Shown in pieces: positions 8,671 to 16,137 of a DNA stretch of 52,438 nucleotides. The notes under the pieces were generated by a model. The model was given only the letters and a program-made list of their open reading frames with translations. It did not search any database and was not told where the DNA came from. The DNA is from Gammaproteobacteria bacterium (GTDB taxonomy: Bacteria; Pseudomonadota; Gammaproteobacteria; Arenicellales; Poriferihabitantaceae). Position 1 is the stretch's first letter. The number at the start of each line of letters is the position of its first letter. The translations under genes and the position numbers were made by a program. The stretch lies in NCBI GenBank assembly GCA_009842505.1, contig VYFG01000019.1, positions 1 through 52,438 on the forward strand. The letters are read 5' to 3'.

Positions 8671-9744
8671 TCAATTGGTCCATCGGGGAAGAACGCCCAC
8701 CGGCAGATCCCGGGTCGGACGATCGGTAAAGGGTTGATGTCCGTCGATTCTGCCGGGATACCCCACCCTGTCCGGGGTGAACATGCAACGTGACACTGTC
8801 TGGCGGTGGGCATGGATTTCGGCTGCATCGGGAACCGGTTCAAAACAGCAATCCACCCCTTCAAGCCGGGCGACGACCTCCTCCAGGGTCATGCTGCCGA
8901 TGGCGCCCCTGACCTCGTCGATCAGCGCCTCCTGGGGCATGGCTTCGAACTGCCTGCCAGTCCAGTCCGGCTGCGCCATGGCCTCACAGAAATTGCGCCA
9001 GAAGACGGGTTCCAGGGCACCCAGGGTGATGACTCCCTGATCCGCGGTCCGGTAGAAATTGTAGCAGGCCGCCCCGCCGGTGACGGTCAGAAGTTCGGAA
9101 TTCCCATCACCTGATTCGGCGGTAGCGGGGTACTGGTAGGACAGCATGGTTTCATACAGGGAAATGTCAAGCACGGCTCCCCGGCCGTGCCGTGTCCTGC
9201 CCAGCAGAGCCGCCAGTATGGCGTTGACCGCACTCATTGCCCCCCCGTGGTCCGCCATCAGCGGAAATGGTGGCGCATGCATGGCGGAGAAACTGAACAC
9301 GCCGGCTGCCGCACAGTAGTTGATGTCATGCCCGCCGGCGAGGCGCAGGGGACCATCCTGGCCGTAACCGGAAAGCGAACAGTAGATCAGCCGGGGATTG
9401 AGGCTGCTGCAGTGGTCATGTCCCAGGCCCAGGCGTGCCACGACGCCGGGGCGGAAAGATTCGAGGAACACGTCCGCTTCCGCCACAATCGCCCGGAATG
9501 CATCCATAAAGCCGGGGTCTTTCAAGTCCAGTCGGGCGATTGACTTGCCACGGTTCAGCATCCTGTACACGGATGAATCCAGGTCGCCATTCGCGCTGAA
9601 CATTTTCCTGAGCGGGTCTCCGGCCGGTGGTTCAATCTTGATCACCTCGGCACCAAGGTCGCAAAGAATTCGCGTGGCGTAAGGCCCGGGCAGATACTGG
9701 CTCAGATCGATCACCCGGATACCGGCCAGGGGCGCCGTGTCCAT
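8671..9744 (-). CDS. CaiB/BaiF family III CoA-transferase, alpha-methylacyl-CoA racemase-like
   Basis: This 357-residue protein has the family III CoA-transferase fold, with the N-terminal GIRVIDLSQYLPGPY and LGAEVIKIEPPAGDP. Inside GGHDINY are His139 and Asp140, and Asp165 lies in MADHGGA. The HDINY block plus a downstream Asp is the acid/base arrangement of alpha-methylacyl-CoA racemases rather than of CoA-transferases, which use an Asp nucleophile in another context. A racemase that inverts a 2-methylacyl-CoA is therefore the best guess. It sits between the PaaK-like ligase (4-base gap) and the enoyl-CoA hydratase, which suggests a methyl-branched substrate. Confidence 0.85.
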   Translation of the reverse strand: MDTAPLAGIRVIDLSQYLPGPYATRILCDLGAEVIKIEPPAGDPLRKMFSANGDLDSSVYRMLNRGKSIARLDLKDPGFMDAFRAIVAEADVFLESFRPGVVARLGLGHDHCSSLNPRLIYCSLSGYGQDGPLRLAGGHDINYCAAAGVFSFSAMHAPPFPLMADHGGAMSAVNAILAALLGRTRHGRGAVLDISLYETMLSYQYPATAESGDGNSELLTVTGGAACYNFYRTADQGVITLGALEPVFWRNFCEAMAQPDWTGRQFEAMPQEALIDEVRGAIGSMTLEEVVARLEGVDCCFEPVPDAAEIHAHRQTVSRCMFTPDRVGYPGRIDGHQPFTDRPTRDLPVGVLPRWTN

Positions 9745-9748
9745 GGAT

Positions 9749-10984
9749 TCAGTCGTAGCTGCGCTTGTCTTCGATCACGATACCGTCGTTGGGCAGCGTT
9801 CCCGGTTCGACCAACTCGACCCCGCCACGCAACTTGCAAAGTTCCCGGATGGTTCCCGCAATGGCATCGGCCAGTCCTTCCGCCCGGTGCTCGCATTCAC
9901 AATACAGCGTCATGGCATCCGCCTGGTCCAACCTCTCGACCACCAGGCGTGCATGGCGAATCTCGGAATGGCGTCTGACAACGCTGTTCACCTGGGACGG
10001 ATGCACGAACATGCCCCGTACCTTGACGGTCTGGTCGGCGCGCCCCATCCACCCCTTGATGCGACGATTCGTGCGACCACAGGGACTGGTGCCGGAAAGG
10101 ATCACGGAAAGGTCTCCGGTTGCGAAACGGATCAGCGGGTAGTCCGGGTTCAGCGGAGTTACCACCACCTCTCCCACCTCGCCGTCCGGCAGCGGCTCCC
10201 CGGTTCCCGGCCGTACGATTTCCAGGTACACGTCCTCGTCGACAATCATGCCTGACTCCGCGGACGACTCATAGGCGATCAGGCCTACATCCGCCGTGGC
10301 GTAACATTGCAGGCCGGTGATTCCCCGGTTCGCGAACTTCTGCCGCAAGTTCGGCAGATAGGCCTCTCCACTCACCAGCGCCTTGTCAATCGAGCTGACA
10401 TCAAGGCCGGCTTCATCCGCGCGGTCGAGCAAAATCCCGAGAAACGACGGTGTGCCGCAATAGGCATCCGGTTTCAGAAGGCCGATGGTTTCCAGTTGCT
10501 GCTCGGTATTGCCGACCCCTCCCGGGACCACAGCGGCCCCCAGCGCATGACAGCCGTTTTCCAGCATGCTGCCCGCTGGCGTGAGGTGATAGGAAAAGCC
10601 GTTGTGAACCAGGCTTCCACTACGAATGCCTGCTGCGAACAGGGCCCTTGCCGTGCGCCAGTAATCCACCCGTGCCGTTTGCGGTTCGAAGATCGGTCCG
10701 GGAGAAGCGAATATCTGTGTCAGTGGTTCTCCCGTCAGGGCGGCGAGGCCGCCGAAGGGCGGGGCCTGCCCCTGTCGCTCTATCAGTTCGGATTTCCGTG
10801 TCAGCGGAAGCGCGGCGATATCCTCCAGGGTTGCAAGATCGCCGATATCCACGTCCCCAAGAATCTCCGCGTAGGCCGGCGAATGGGTCTTGGCGTGGAC
10901 GATATGCGCCAGCACATCCGTCGTGAGGGACGCGGCCCGCTCGTCGTTCGTGCGGCTTTCCCGCTGGTCGTAATGCATCGTCAT
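9749..10984 (-). CDS. phenylacetate-CoA ligase-like AMP-binding protein
   Basis: This 411-residue adenylate-forming protein resembles PaaK-like ligases. It has the N-terminal HIVHAKTHSPAY region, a central Ala/Asp-rich adenine loop (CYATADVGLIAYE), a C-terminal hinge region (RIKGWMGRADQTVKVRGMFVHPSQV) and the small C-terminal domain. The usual P-loop TSGTTG is replaced by FASPGPIFEP, as in several PaaK-like proteins of such ABC clusters. That makes full ligase activity less certain. It would activate an imported acid with ATP and CoA. It lies 33 bases from livF in the same operon. Confidence 0.85.
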   Translation of the reverse strand: MTMHYDQRESRTNDERAASLTTDVLAHIVHAKTHSPAYAEILGDVDIGDLATLEDIAALPLTRKSELIERQGQAPPFGGLAALTGEPLTQIFASPGPIFEPQTARVDYWRTARALFAAGIRSGSLVHNGFSYHLTPAGSMLENGCHALGAAVVPGGVGNTEQQLETIGLLKPDAYCGTPSFLGILLDRADEAGLDVSSIDKALVSGEAYLPNLRQKFANRGITGLQCYATADVGLIAYESSAESGMIVDEDVYLEIVRPGTGEPLPDGEVGEVVVTPLNPDYPLIRFATGDLSVILSGTSPCGRTNRRIKGWMGRADQTVKVRGMFVHPSQVNSVVRRHSEIRHARLVVERLDQADAMTLYCECEHRAEGLADAIAGTIRELCKLRGGVELVEPGTLPNDGIVIEDKRSYD

Positions 10985-11017
10985 CGCGGGTCTCGTGTGG
11001 GCTTGCCCCAGCTCCGG

Positions 11018-11830
11018 TCAAGCAAGCCAGCGCTTGCGGCGGCGGTAGTGCTTGACATCACGGAAGCTCTTGCGATCGCCTCCGCTCATGCCGAGATAGA
11101 ATTCCTTCACGTCTTCGTTCTGCGCCAGTGACCCCGCGTCCCCATCCATCACCACGCGCCCGTTTTCCAGTATGTAGCCATAGGTGGCGTAACGCAATGC
11201 CACTGTCGTGTTCTGCTCAGCAAGGAGGAACGTGACGCCTTCCTTTTCATTCAGTGCCTTGACGATCTCGAAAATCTCCTCCACCAGCTGGGGCGCCAGT
11301 CCCATGGACGGCTCATCCAGCAGGATGACGCTCGGCTTTGCCATGAGCGCCCTGCCAACGGTCACCATCTGCTGTTCGCCGCCCGAGGTGTATCCGGCCT
11401 GGCTCCGGCGCCGATCCTTGAGACGCGGAAAATAGCTGTAAACCAGTTCCAGGTCGTCGTTGATTTCCGTGCGTGTAGCCTTGCGGGTGTAGGCGCCGGT
11501 GAGCAGGTTTTCTTCCACTGTCAAATGCTCGAAACAATGGCGGCCCTCCATGACCTGCACCACACCGCGCTTGACCAGTTCATTGGGTGAGAGCGCATCC
11601 ACCCGCTCCCCCATAAATTCGATGGAGCCCTTGGTGACCTCTCCGCGTTCCGTGCCGAGGATATTGGAGATGGACTTGATGGTGGTGGTCTTGCCGGCAC
11701 CGTTGGCTCCCAACAGCGCCACGACCCCGCCCCTGGGTACTTCCAGGGAAACACCCTTCAGCACCAGGATCACGTGGTCGTAGATGACCTCGATATTGTT
11801 GACGCTGAGTACGATGTCGCTGCTGTTCAT
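11018..11830 (-). CDS. livF: branched-chain amino acid-type ABC transporter ATPase LivF
   Basis: This 270-residue ATPase is of the LivF type. It has Walker A GANGAGKTT, a Q-loop region VMEGRHCFEHLTVEENL, signature SGGEQQMVTVGRAL and Walker B VILLDEPSMGL, with a switch His/Gln (AEQNT) after it. I chose the ATG at 11830, which has GGAG six bases upstream and matches the usual N-terminus. An ATG at 11854 would add 8 residues. It pairs with LivG and the LivH/LivM permeases to drive uptake of the ligand held by the binding protein. Acid-CoA ligases in the operon suggest carboxylic acids rather than leucine as substrate. Confidence 0.9.
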   Translation of the reverse strand: MNSSDIVLSVNNIEVIYDHVILVLKGVSLEVPRGGVVALLGANGAGKTTTIKSISNILGTERGEVTKGSIEFMGERVDALSPNELVKRGVVQVMEGRHCFEHLTVEENLLTGAYTRKATRTEINDDLELVYSYFPRLKDRRRSQAGYTSGGEQQMVTVGRALMAKPSVILLDEPSMGLAPQLVEEIFEIVKALNEKEGVTFLLAEQNTTVALRYATYGYILENGRVVMDGDAGSLAQNEDVKEFYLGMSGGDRKSFRDVKHYRRRKRWLA

Positions 11831-11869
11831 ACCGGGCTCCAACACCAGGGGCATTCCGACCTGTCAGTT

Positions 11870-11897
11870 CGGGCGGCCGGCATCAACCGACCGCCCG
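11870..11897 (-). other. stem-loop between the binding-protein and livF genes
   Basis: CGGGCGG and CCGCCCG form a perfect 7-bp outer stem. After one mismatch comes an inner CGG/CCG stem with the loop CATCAA. No U-run follows on the minus strand, so it is not a standard intrinsic terminator. Hairpins directly after binding-protein genes often protect the upstream mRNA from 3' exonucleases and raise binding-protein yield over the membrane components. That role is inferred here. Confidence 0.45.
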
Positions 11898-11918
11898 TAT
11901 TGAAAGGCGTATTCTTAT

Positions 11919-13211
11919 TCAGCAATCACGCGCCGTGATCTTGTTTTCCGTGGCATAGGCTGCCGAATCCTCCGCGATCAGCGCGTCCACCACTTCGCGG
12001 TCCGCCCCGGAGAATCCCGTGATCCGGGTCCAGGATTTGCTGGCGGCATCCCATTGCTGGATCGCCGCTTCACCGGGACCGCCGTGGCTTGCACAGGTCA
12101 CGTTGATGTCCGGTCCGAAGTTCGGCAGGCCGAGTTCGGCCATGCGCGCCTGGTCGACCTTCAGGGCCTCCATGCCGTCGCGCATCTGTGCCGGCGTGAT
12201 GTCGGAGACACCATGGATCTCCTGGGCGGTGCGGGCAGCCTCGGATGCCAGCACGGCGGCATAGATCCCCCGGTTGTAGAGCACGGTGCCCAGATAGTTT
12301 CCATCACCGGCAGCCTTTCCGGCATCCACGACATACTTCTTCAGATCGTTGTACAGGGGGTAGTCGCTGCCGACGCCGTGGAAGTTGATCGCCTTGTAGC
12401 CGTTGGCGCCCTCACCGGCCGGGATCACGTCGTTTTCCGACGCGGACCACCAGACACCGATGAAGTGATCCATCGGATAGCGGATATTGGCCGCTTCCTG
12501 GATGGCAACCTGGTTCATGACTCCCCAGCCCCACATGAGCACGTAATCAGGACGTTCCCGGCGGATCTGCAGCCACTGGGACTTCTGCTCCTGGCCGGGA
12601 TGGTCCACGGCCAGCAGGGTCAGGTTGTAACCGTGTTTCTTGGACAGTTCCTGCAACGTACGGATGGGTTCCTTGCCGTAAGCGGAGTTGTGGTAGACCA
12701 AAGCGAGGGACTTGCCGCTGATGTCACCACCCTCCTCGTCCAGGATGTACTTGACGATAATGGAGGCGGCATCCCAATAGGTACCGGGAAAGTTGAAGAT
12801 ATGGCTGAACACCCTGCCATTGGCAGCCGAGGTGCGGCCGTAGCCCATGGAGTGCATGGGAATATTGTCGGCGGTGACCTTGGGGATCAGCTGGTAGGTG
12901 ATGCCGGTGGACAACGGCTGGTACACAAGGGAGCCCTGACCCTTGGTGGACTCGTAGCACTCCACGCCCTTTTCGGTGTTGTAGCCGGTTTCGCATTCGA
13001 TGAAGTTGATTTTTTCTCCACCGATGCCGCCGTCACGCTCATTCAGAAGCGTGAAATAGTCCGCATACCCATCCGCGAACGGAATGCCATTGGGCGCGTA
13101 GGGACCGGTGCGGTAACTCAACGACGGGAATGTCAGGTCTGCTGACACCACCCCGCCGCCAAGCGCCACGGTCGCCGCCAGGGTAACGGCAGTGAGTTGC
13201 TTCAGTTTCAT
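11919..13211 (-). CDS. ABC transporter periplasmic substrate-binding protein (LivK-like)
   Basis: This 430-residue protein belongs to the periplasmic binding protein family of the Liv/HAAT transporters. The signal peptide (MKLKQLTAVTLAATVALGGG followed by VVSA) is at the N-terminus. The mature start LTFPSLSYRTGPYAPNGIPF is the conserved opening of the branch found next to acyl-CoA ligases. GGAG stands 9 bases before the ATG at 13211; the reading frame is open further upstream but lacks support. Two pairs of Cys (ECETGYNTEKGVEC; late Cys residues) may form disulfides. The ligand is unknown and is probably an aromatic or branched carboxylate. Confidence 0.9.
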   Translation of the reverse strand: MKLKQLTAVTLAATVALGGGVVSADLTFPSLSYRTGPYAPNGIPFADGYADYFTLLNERDGGIGGEKINFIECETGYNTEKGVECYESTKGQGSLVYQPLSTGITYQLIPKVTADNIPMHSMGYGRTSAANGRVFSHIFNFPGTYWDAASIIVKYILDEEGGDISGKSLALVYHNSAYGKEPIRTLQELSKKHGYNLTLLAVDHPGQEQKSQWLQIRRERPDYVLMWGWGVMNQVAIQEAANIRYPMDHFIGVWWSASENDVIPAGEGANGYKAINFHGVGSDYPLYNDLKKYVVDAGKAAGDGNYLGTVLYNRGIYAAVLASEAARTAQEIHGVSDITPAQMRDGMEALKVDQARMAELGLPNFGPDINVTCASHGGPGEAAIQQWDAASKSWTRITGFSGADREVVDALIAEDSAAYATENKITARDC

Positions 13212-13240
13212 AGGATTCTCCAGTTGGTTTGGTATTGGGT

Positions 13241-14317
13241 TTAGTGAGGAAACGGCCACAGTCGCAGCTTTTCCTTGGTAATGCGCCATAACTGCGCGAG
13301 CCCATGGGGCTCCACGATGAGGAAAAACATGATCAGGCCGCCGACCAGCATGAAGATGAAATGCTGGACGGTATCGGTAGGCCAGCCGAAGTCGCCTACC
13401 ATGATGTTTTTGAACAGTACCGGCAAAAGCACCATGAATGCGGCGCCGATGAACGACCCCGCAATGGATCCGAGTCCCCCGATAATGATCATGAAAAGAA
13501 CCAGGAAGGATTTGTCGATTCCGAATGCCTCGGTGGGTTCCACGGCGCCAAGGTAGACCCCGAAGAAGAGGGCACCGGCCAGGCCGATGTAAAACGAGCT
13601 GATTGCGAAGGCCGAGAGTTTCGCCTGCAGGGGCGGCACCCCGATGATCTCCGCTGCGATATCCATGTCCCGGATTGCCATCCAGGAACGGCCCAGCCGG
13701 CCCCGGGTCAGGTTCCGGGCAATCACCGCGAACACCAGCACGAACAGCAGCGTGAACAGGTACGTGGCCCAGGGCTCTGCATTGGCCCCGCTGACAATGA
13801 AGCCGAGAACCTCCCGCTCCGGCATGTTGATCTGGCCCGAGGCGGAATAGTTATAGAACCAGGGCACCTTGTTGAACAGCCAGACCAGGAAAAACTGGGC
13901 CGCCAGCGTGGCTACCGCCAGATAGAATCCCTTGATCCTCAGGCTCGGCAGGCCGAACAGGATGCCCACCAGCGCCGTCACCACGCCCGCAAGCAGCACC
14001 ACGAACAGGATGTTGACTTCCGGGAACATCGTGGTGAGCTTGTAGCACGCATAGGCTCCCACCGCCATGAAACCGCCCGTTCCCAGGCTGAGCTGGCCGC
14101 AGTACCCGGTAAGGATGTTGAGTCCAAGCGCCGCCAGGGACCAGATCAGGAACGGCAGCAGAATGGATTTTTCCCAGTAATCGTTGATCAGGAACGGCAC
14201 GACGAGGAAAGCGAAAATCACCACCACCCGTACCGTCCAGCGATCAAAGCCGATGGGAAAGGTCTGCTGGTCCGCAGAATAACTGGTCTTGAAATCGCCT
14301 GCTTCCCGGTAAATCAT
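13241..14317 (-). CDS. livM: branched-chain amino acid-type ABC permease LivM
   Basis: This 358-residue inner-membrane permease has about ten hydrophobic segments. The family loop GYCGQLSLGTGGFMAVGAYACY lies near residue 75, and the cytoplasmic coupling segment RSWMAIRDMDIAAEIIGV contacts the ATPase. The N-terminus has a soluble stretch of about 25 residues before the first segment. The gene starts one base after the livH stop codon. It forms the translocation pore with LivH. Confidence 0.9.
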   Translation of the reverse strand: MIYREAGDFKTSYSADQQTFPIGFDRWTVRVVVIFAFLVVPFLINDYWEKSILLPFLIWSLAALGLNILTGYCGQLSLGTGGFMAVGAYACYKLTTMFPEVNILFVVLLAGVVTALVGILFGLPSLRIKGFYLAVATLAAQFFLVWLFNKVPWFYNYSASGQINMPEREVLGFIVSGANAEPWATYLFTLLFVLVFAVIARNLTRGRLGRSWMAIRDMDIAAEIIGVPPLQAKLSAFAISSFYIGLAGALFFGVYLGAVEPTEAFGIDKSFLVLFMIIIGGLGSIAGSFIGAAFMVLLPVLFKNIMVGDFGWPTDTVQHFIFMLVGGLIMFFLIVEPHGLAQLWRITKEKLRLWPFPH

Positions 14318-14318
14318 T

Positions 14319-15323
14319 CTATACCCTCTCGATAATCCGCTCGCCGAACAGCCCCTGGGGCCGGAACATCAGGAAGAACAGCGCCAGCACGTAGGCAAAC
14401 CAGTTTTCCGTGGCACCGCCGATCATGGGGCCGACGGAATATTCGAACAGCTTCTCTCCCACCCCGATGATCAGCCCTCCCACGATCGCGCCGGGAATGG
14501 AGGTGAATCCCCCGAGAATCAGCACCGGCAACGCTTTCAGGGCGATCAGCGAGAGCGAAAACTGGACGCCGGACTTCGCGCCCCACATGATGCCTGCCAC
14601 CAGGGCCACGAAGCCGGCAATGGACCAGACCACCACCCAGATGGTGCGCAGGGAGATGCCCACCGTGAGCGCGGCCTGGTGGTCGTCGGCAACGGCGCGG
14701 AGCGCACGTCCTGTCTTGGTGAACTGCGAAAAGGCGGTCAGGGCGACAACGAGGACCACCGCGATTCCCGCGGCCCACACATCCAGCACGTCGATGTACA
14801 TGCCGTAGTAATCCGAGCCTTCGCTCGCCCAGGTCCGGGTGACGTCCTCCCACCAGAATGAACCGCCGGACGGAAGCCCCACGTTCAGCACCTTGATATT
14901 GGCGCCCCACATCAGGTCCCCGAGACCTTCCAGGAAGAATGCCAGCCCGATGGTGGCCATGAACAGTATGATGGGCTCCTGGTTGACGAGGTACCTGAGG
15001 ACCAGCTTCTCCACAATCCAGGCTAGCAATATCATGATCAGCATGGTGAGAATGATGGCCAGGACGGTATTCATTCCCTCGCCCCAGTGATGGTAGTCGG
15101 TCCCGAATACCACGTTGATCAGGTGTGCGAACGGTATCTGCCCGGTCTGGAATCCCACCAGGGTCAGGGCCGCGAACAGGGCCATTACGCCCTGGGCATA
15201 GTTGAAAATCCCGGAGGACTTGAAAATGAGCACGAATCCAAGGGCCACCAGCGAATACATGACACCGGCCATCAGTCCGTTCAGGAAGACTTCGATGGTG
15301 TTCAGTACGGCAGGGCTCATCAT
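14319..15323 (-). CDS. livH: branched-chain amino acid-type ABC permease LivH
   Basis: This 334-residue permease opens with the family motif LNGLMAGVMYSLVALGFVLIFKSSG and the loop FNYAQG. The coupling segment TGRALRAVADDHQAALTVGI is in the second half. It has about eight membrane segments. A hydrophilic insert between segments 3 and 5 (the GSDYYGMYIDVLDV region) faces the periplasm and appears larger than in amino-acid LivH proteins. Together with LivM it forms the membrane core of the importer. Confidence 0.9.
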   Translation of the reverse strand: MMSPAVLNTIEVFLNGLMAGVMYSLVALGFVLIFKSSGIFNYAQGVMALFAALTLVGFQTGQIPFAHLINVVFGTDYHHWGEGMNTVLAIILTMLIMILLAWIVEKLVLRYLVNQEPIILFMATIGLAFFLEGLGDLMWGANIKVLNVGLPSGGSFWWEDVTRTWASEGSDYYGMYIDVLDVWAAGIAVVLVVALTAFSQFTKTGRALRAVADDHQAALTVGISLRTIWVVVWSIAGFVALVAGIMWGAKSGVQFSLSLIALKALPVLILGGFTSIPGAIVGGLIIGVGEKLFEYSVGPMIGGATENWFAYVLALFFLMFRPQGLFGERIIERV

Positions 15324-15338
15324 TCGCTCCGGGGTCGT

Positions 15339-16130
15339 TCAGTCATGGGCCACACCGAGGTAGGCATCGATCACGTCCTTGTTGCTGCGGACTTCATCCG
15401 GGTAACCGTCGCCGATCTTCCTGCCATAGTCAAGGACAACCACGCGGTCCGCGATATCCATGACCACTCCCATGTCATGCTCGATCAGGGCGATGGTGGT
15501 GCCGAACTGGTCGTGTACGTCCAGCACGAATCTGCACATGTCCTCCTTCTCCTCCAGGTTCATCCCTGCCATGGGTTCATCCAGCAACAGGAGCTTTGAC
15601 TCAGCCGCCAGTGCCCTGCCGAGCTCCACCCGCTTCTGCAGGCCGTAGGGCAACTTGCCCACCGGCGTCTTGCGTATGGACTGGATCTCCAGGAAATCGA
15701 TGATGTGTTCCACTCTCTCCCGGTGGGCCAGTTCCTCCTTTTCCGCCCTGCCCTTCCAGATTGCCTGCCAGAACATGTTTTCATGCATGTGCGTGATGCG
15801 GCCTGTCATCAGGTTGTCCAGGGTGCTCATCCCCCGGAACAGGGCGATGTTCTGGAAGGTGCGCGCAATACCCTGCCGGGCGATCTGGTGAGGCTTCATG
15901 GGACCACGCAGCTTGCCGTCAAACCAGACTTCGCCCTCCTGCGGGTGGTAGAAGCCGTTGATGACATTGAGCATGGAGCTCTTGCCGGCACCGTTGGGTC
16001 CGATGATGGCGCGAACCTCACCCCGGCGGATATCGAAGCTGATGTCGATCAGCGCCTTGACCCCGCCAAAGGAAAGGGAAATGTTCCTGAGGTCCAGGAG
16101 GATGTCTTCCGATGCGGCGGCCTGGTCCAT
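15339..16130 (-). CDS. livG: branched-chain amino acid-type ABC transporter ATPase LivG
   Basis: This 263-residue ATPase is of the LivG type. It has Walker A GPNGAGKSS, the Q-loop region GIARTFQNIALFRGMS, a signature-like LPYGLQKRVELGRAL and Walker B LLLLDEPMAGM, followed by the catalytic H-loop IEHDMGVVMDIADRV. In the signature motif LSGGQ is replaced by LPYGLQ, as is usual for the LivG proteins of ligase-linked clusters. It lies 7 bases after the acyl-CoA ligase gene and upstream of livH. Confidence 0.9.
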   Translation of the reverse strand: MDQAAASEDILLDLRNISLSFGGVKALIDISFDIRRGEVRAIIGPNGAGKSSMLNVINGFYHPQEGEVWFDGKLRGPMKPHQIARQGIARTFQNIALFRGMSTLDNLMTGRITHMHENMFWQAIWKGRAEKEELAHRERVEHIIDFLEIQSIRKTPVGKLPYGLQKRVELGRALAAESKLLLLDEPMAGMNLEEKEDMCRFVLDVHDQFGTTIALIEHDMGVVMDIADRVVVLDYGRKIGDGYPDEVRSNKDVIDAYLGVAHD

Positions 16131-16137
16131 ACCTTCC

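Noticed and set aside
12054..14335. Two long plus-strand frames opposite the binding-protein and livM genes
   Set aside because: They have no recognisable fold or ribosome binding site and mirror well-conserved minus-strand genes.
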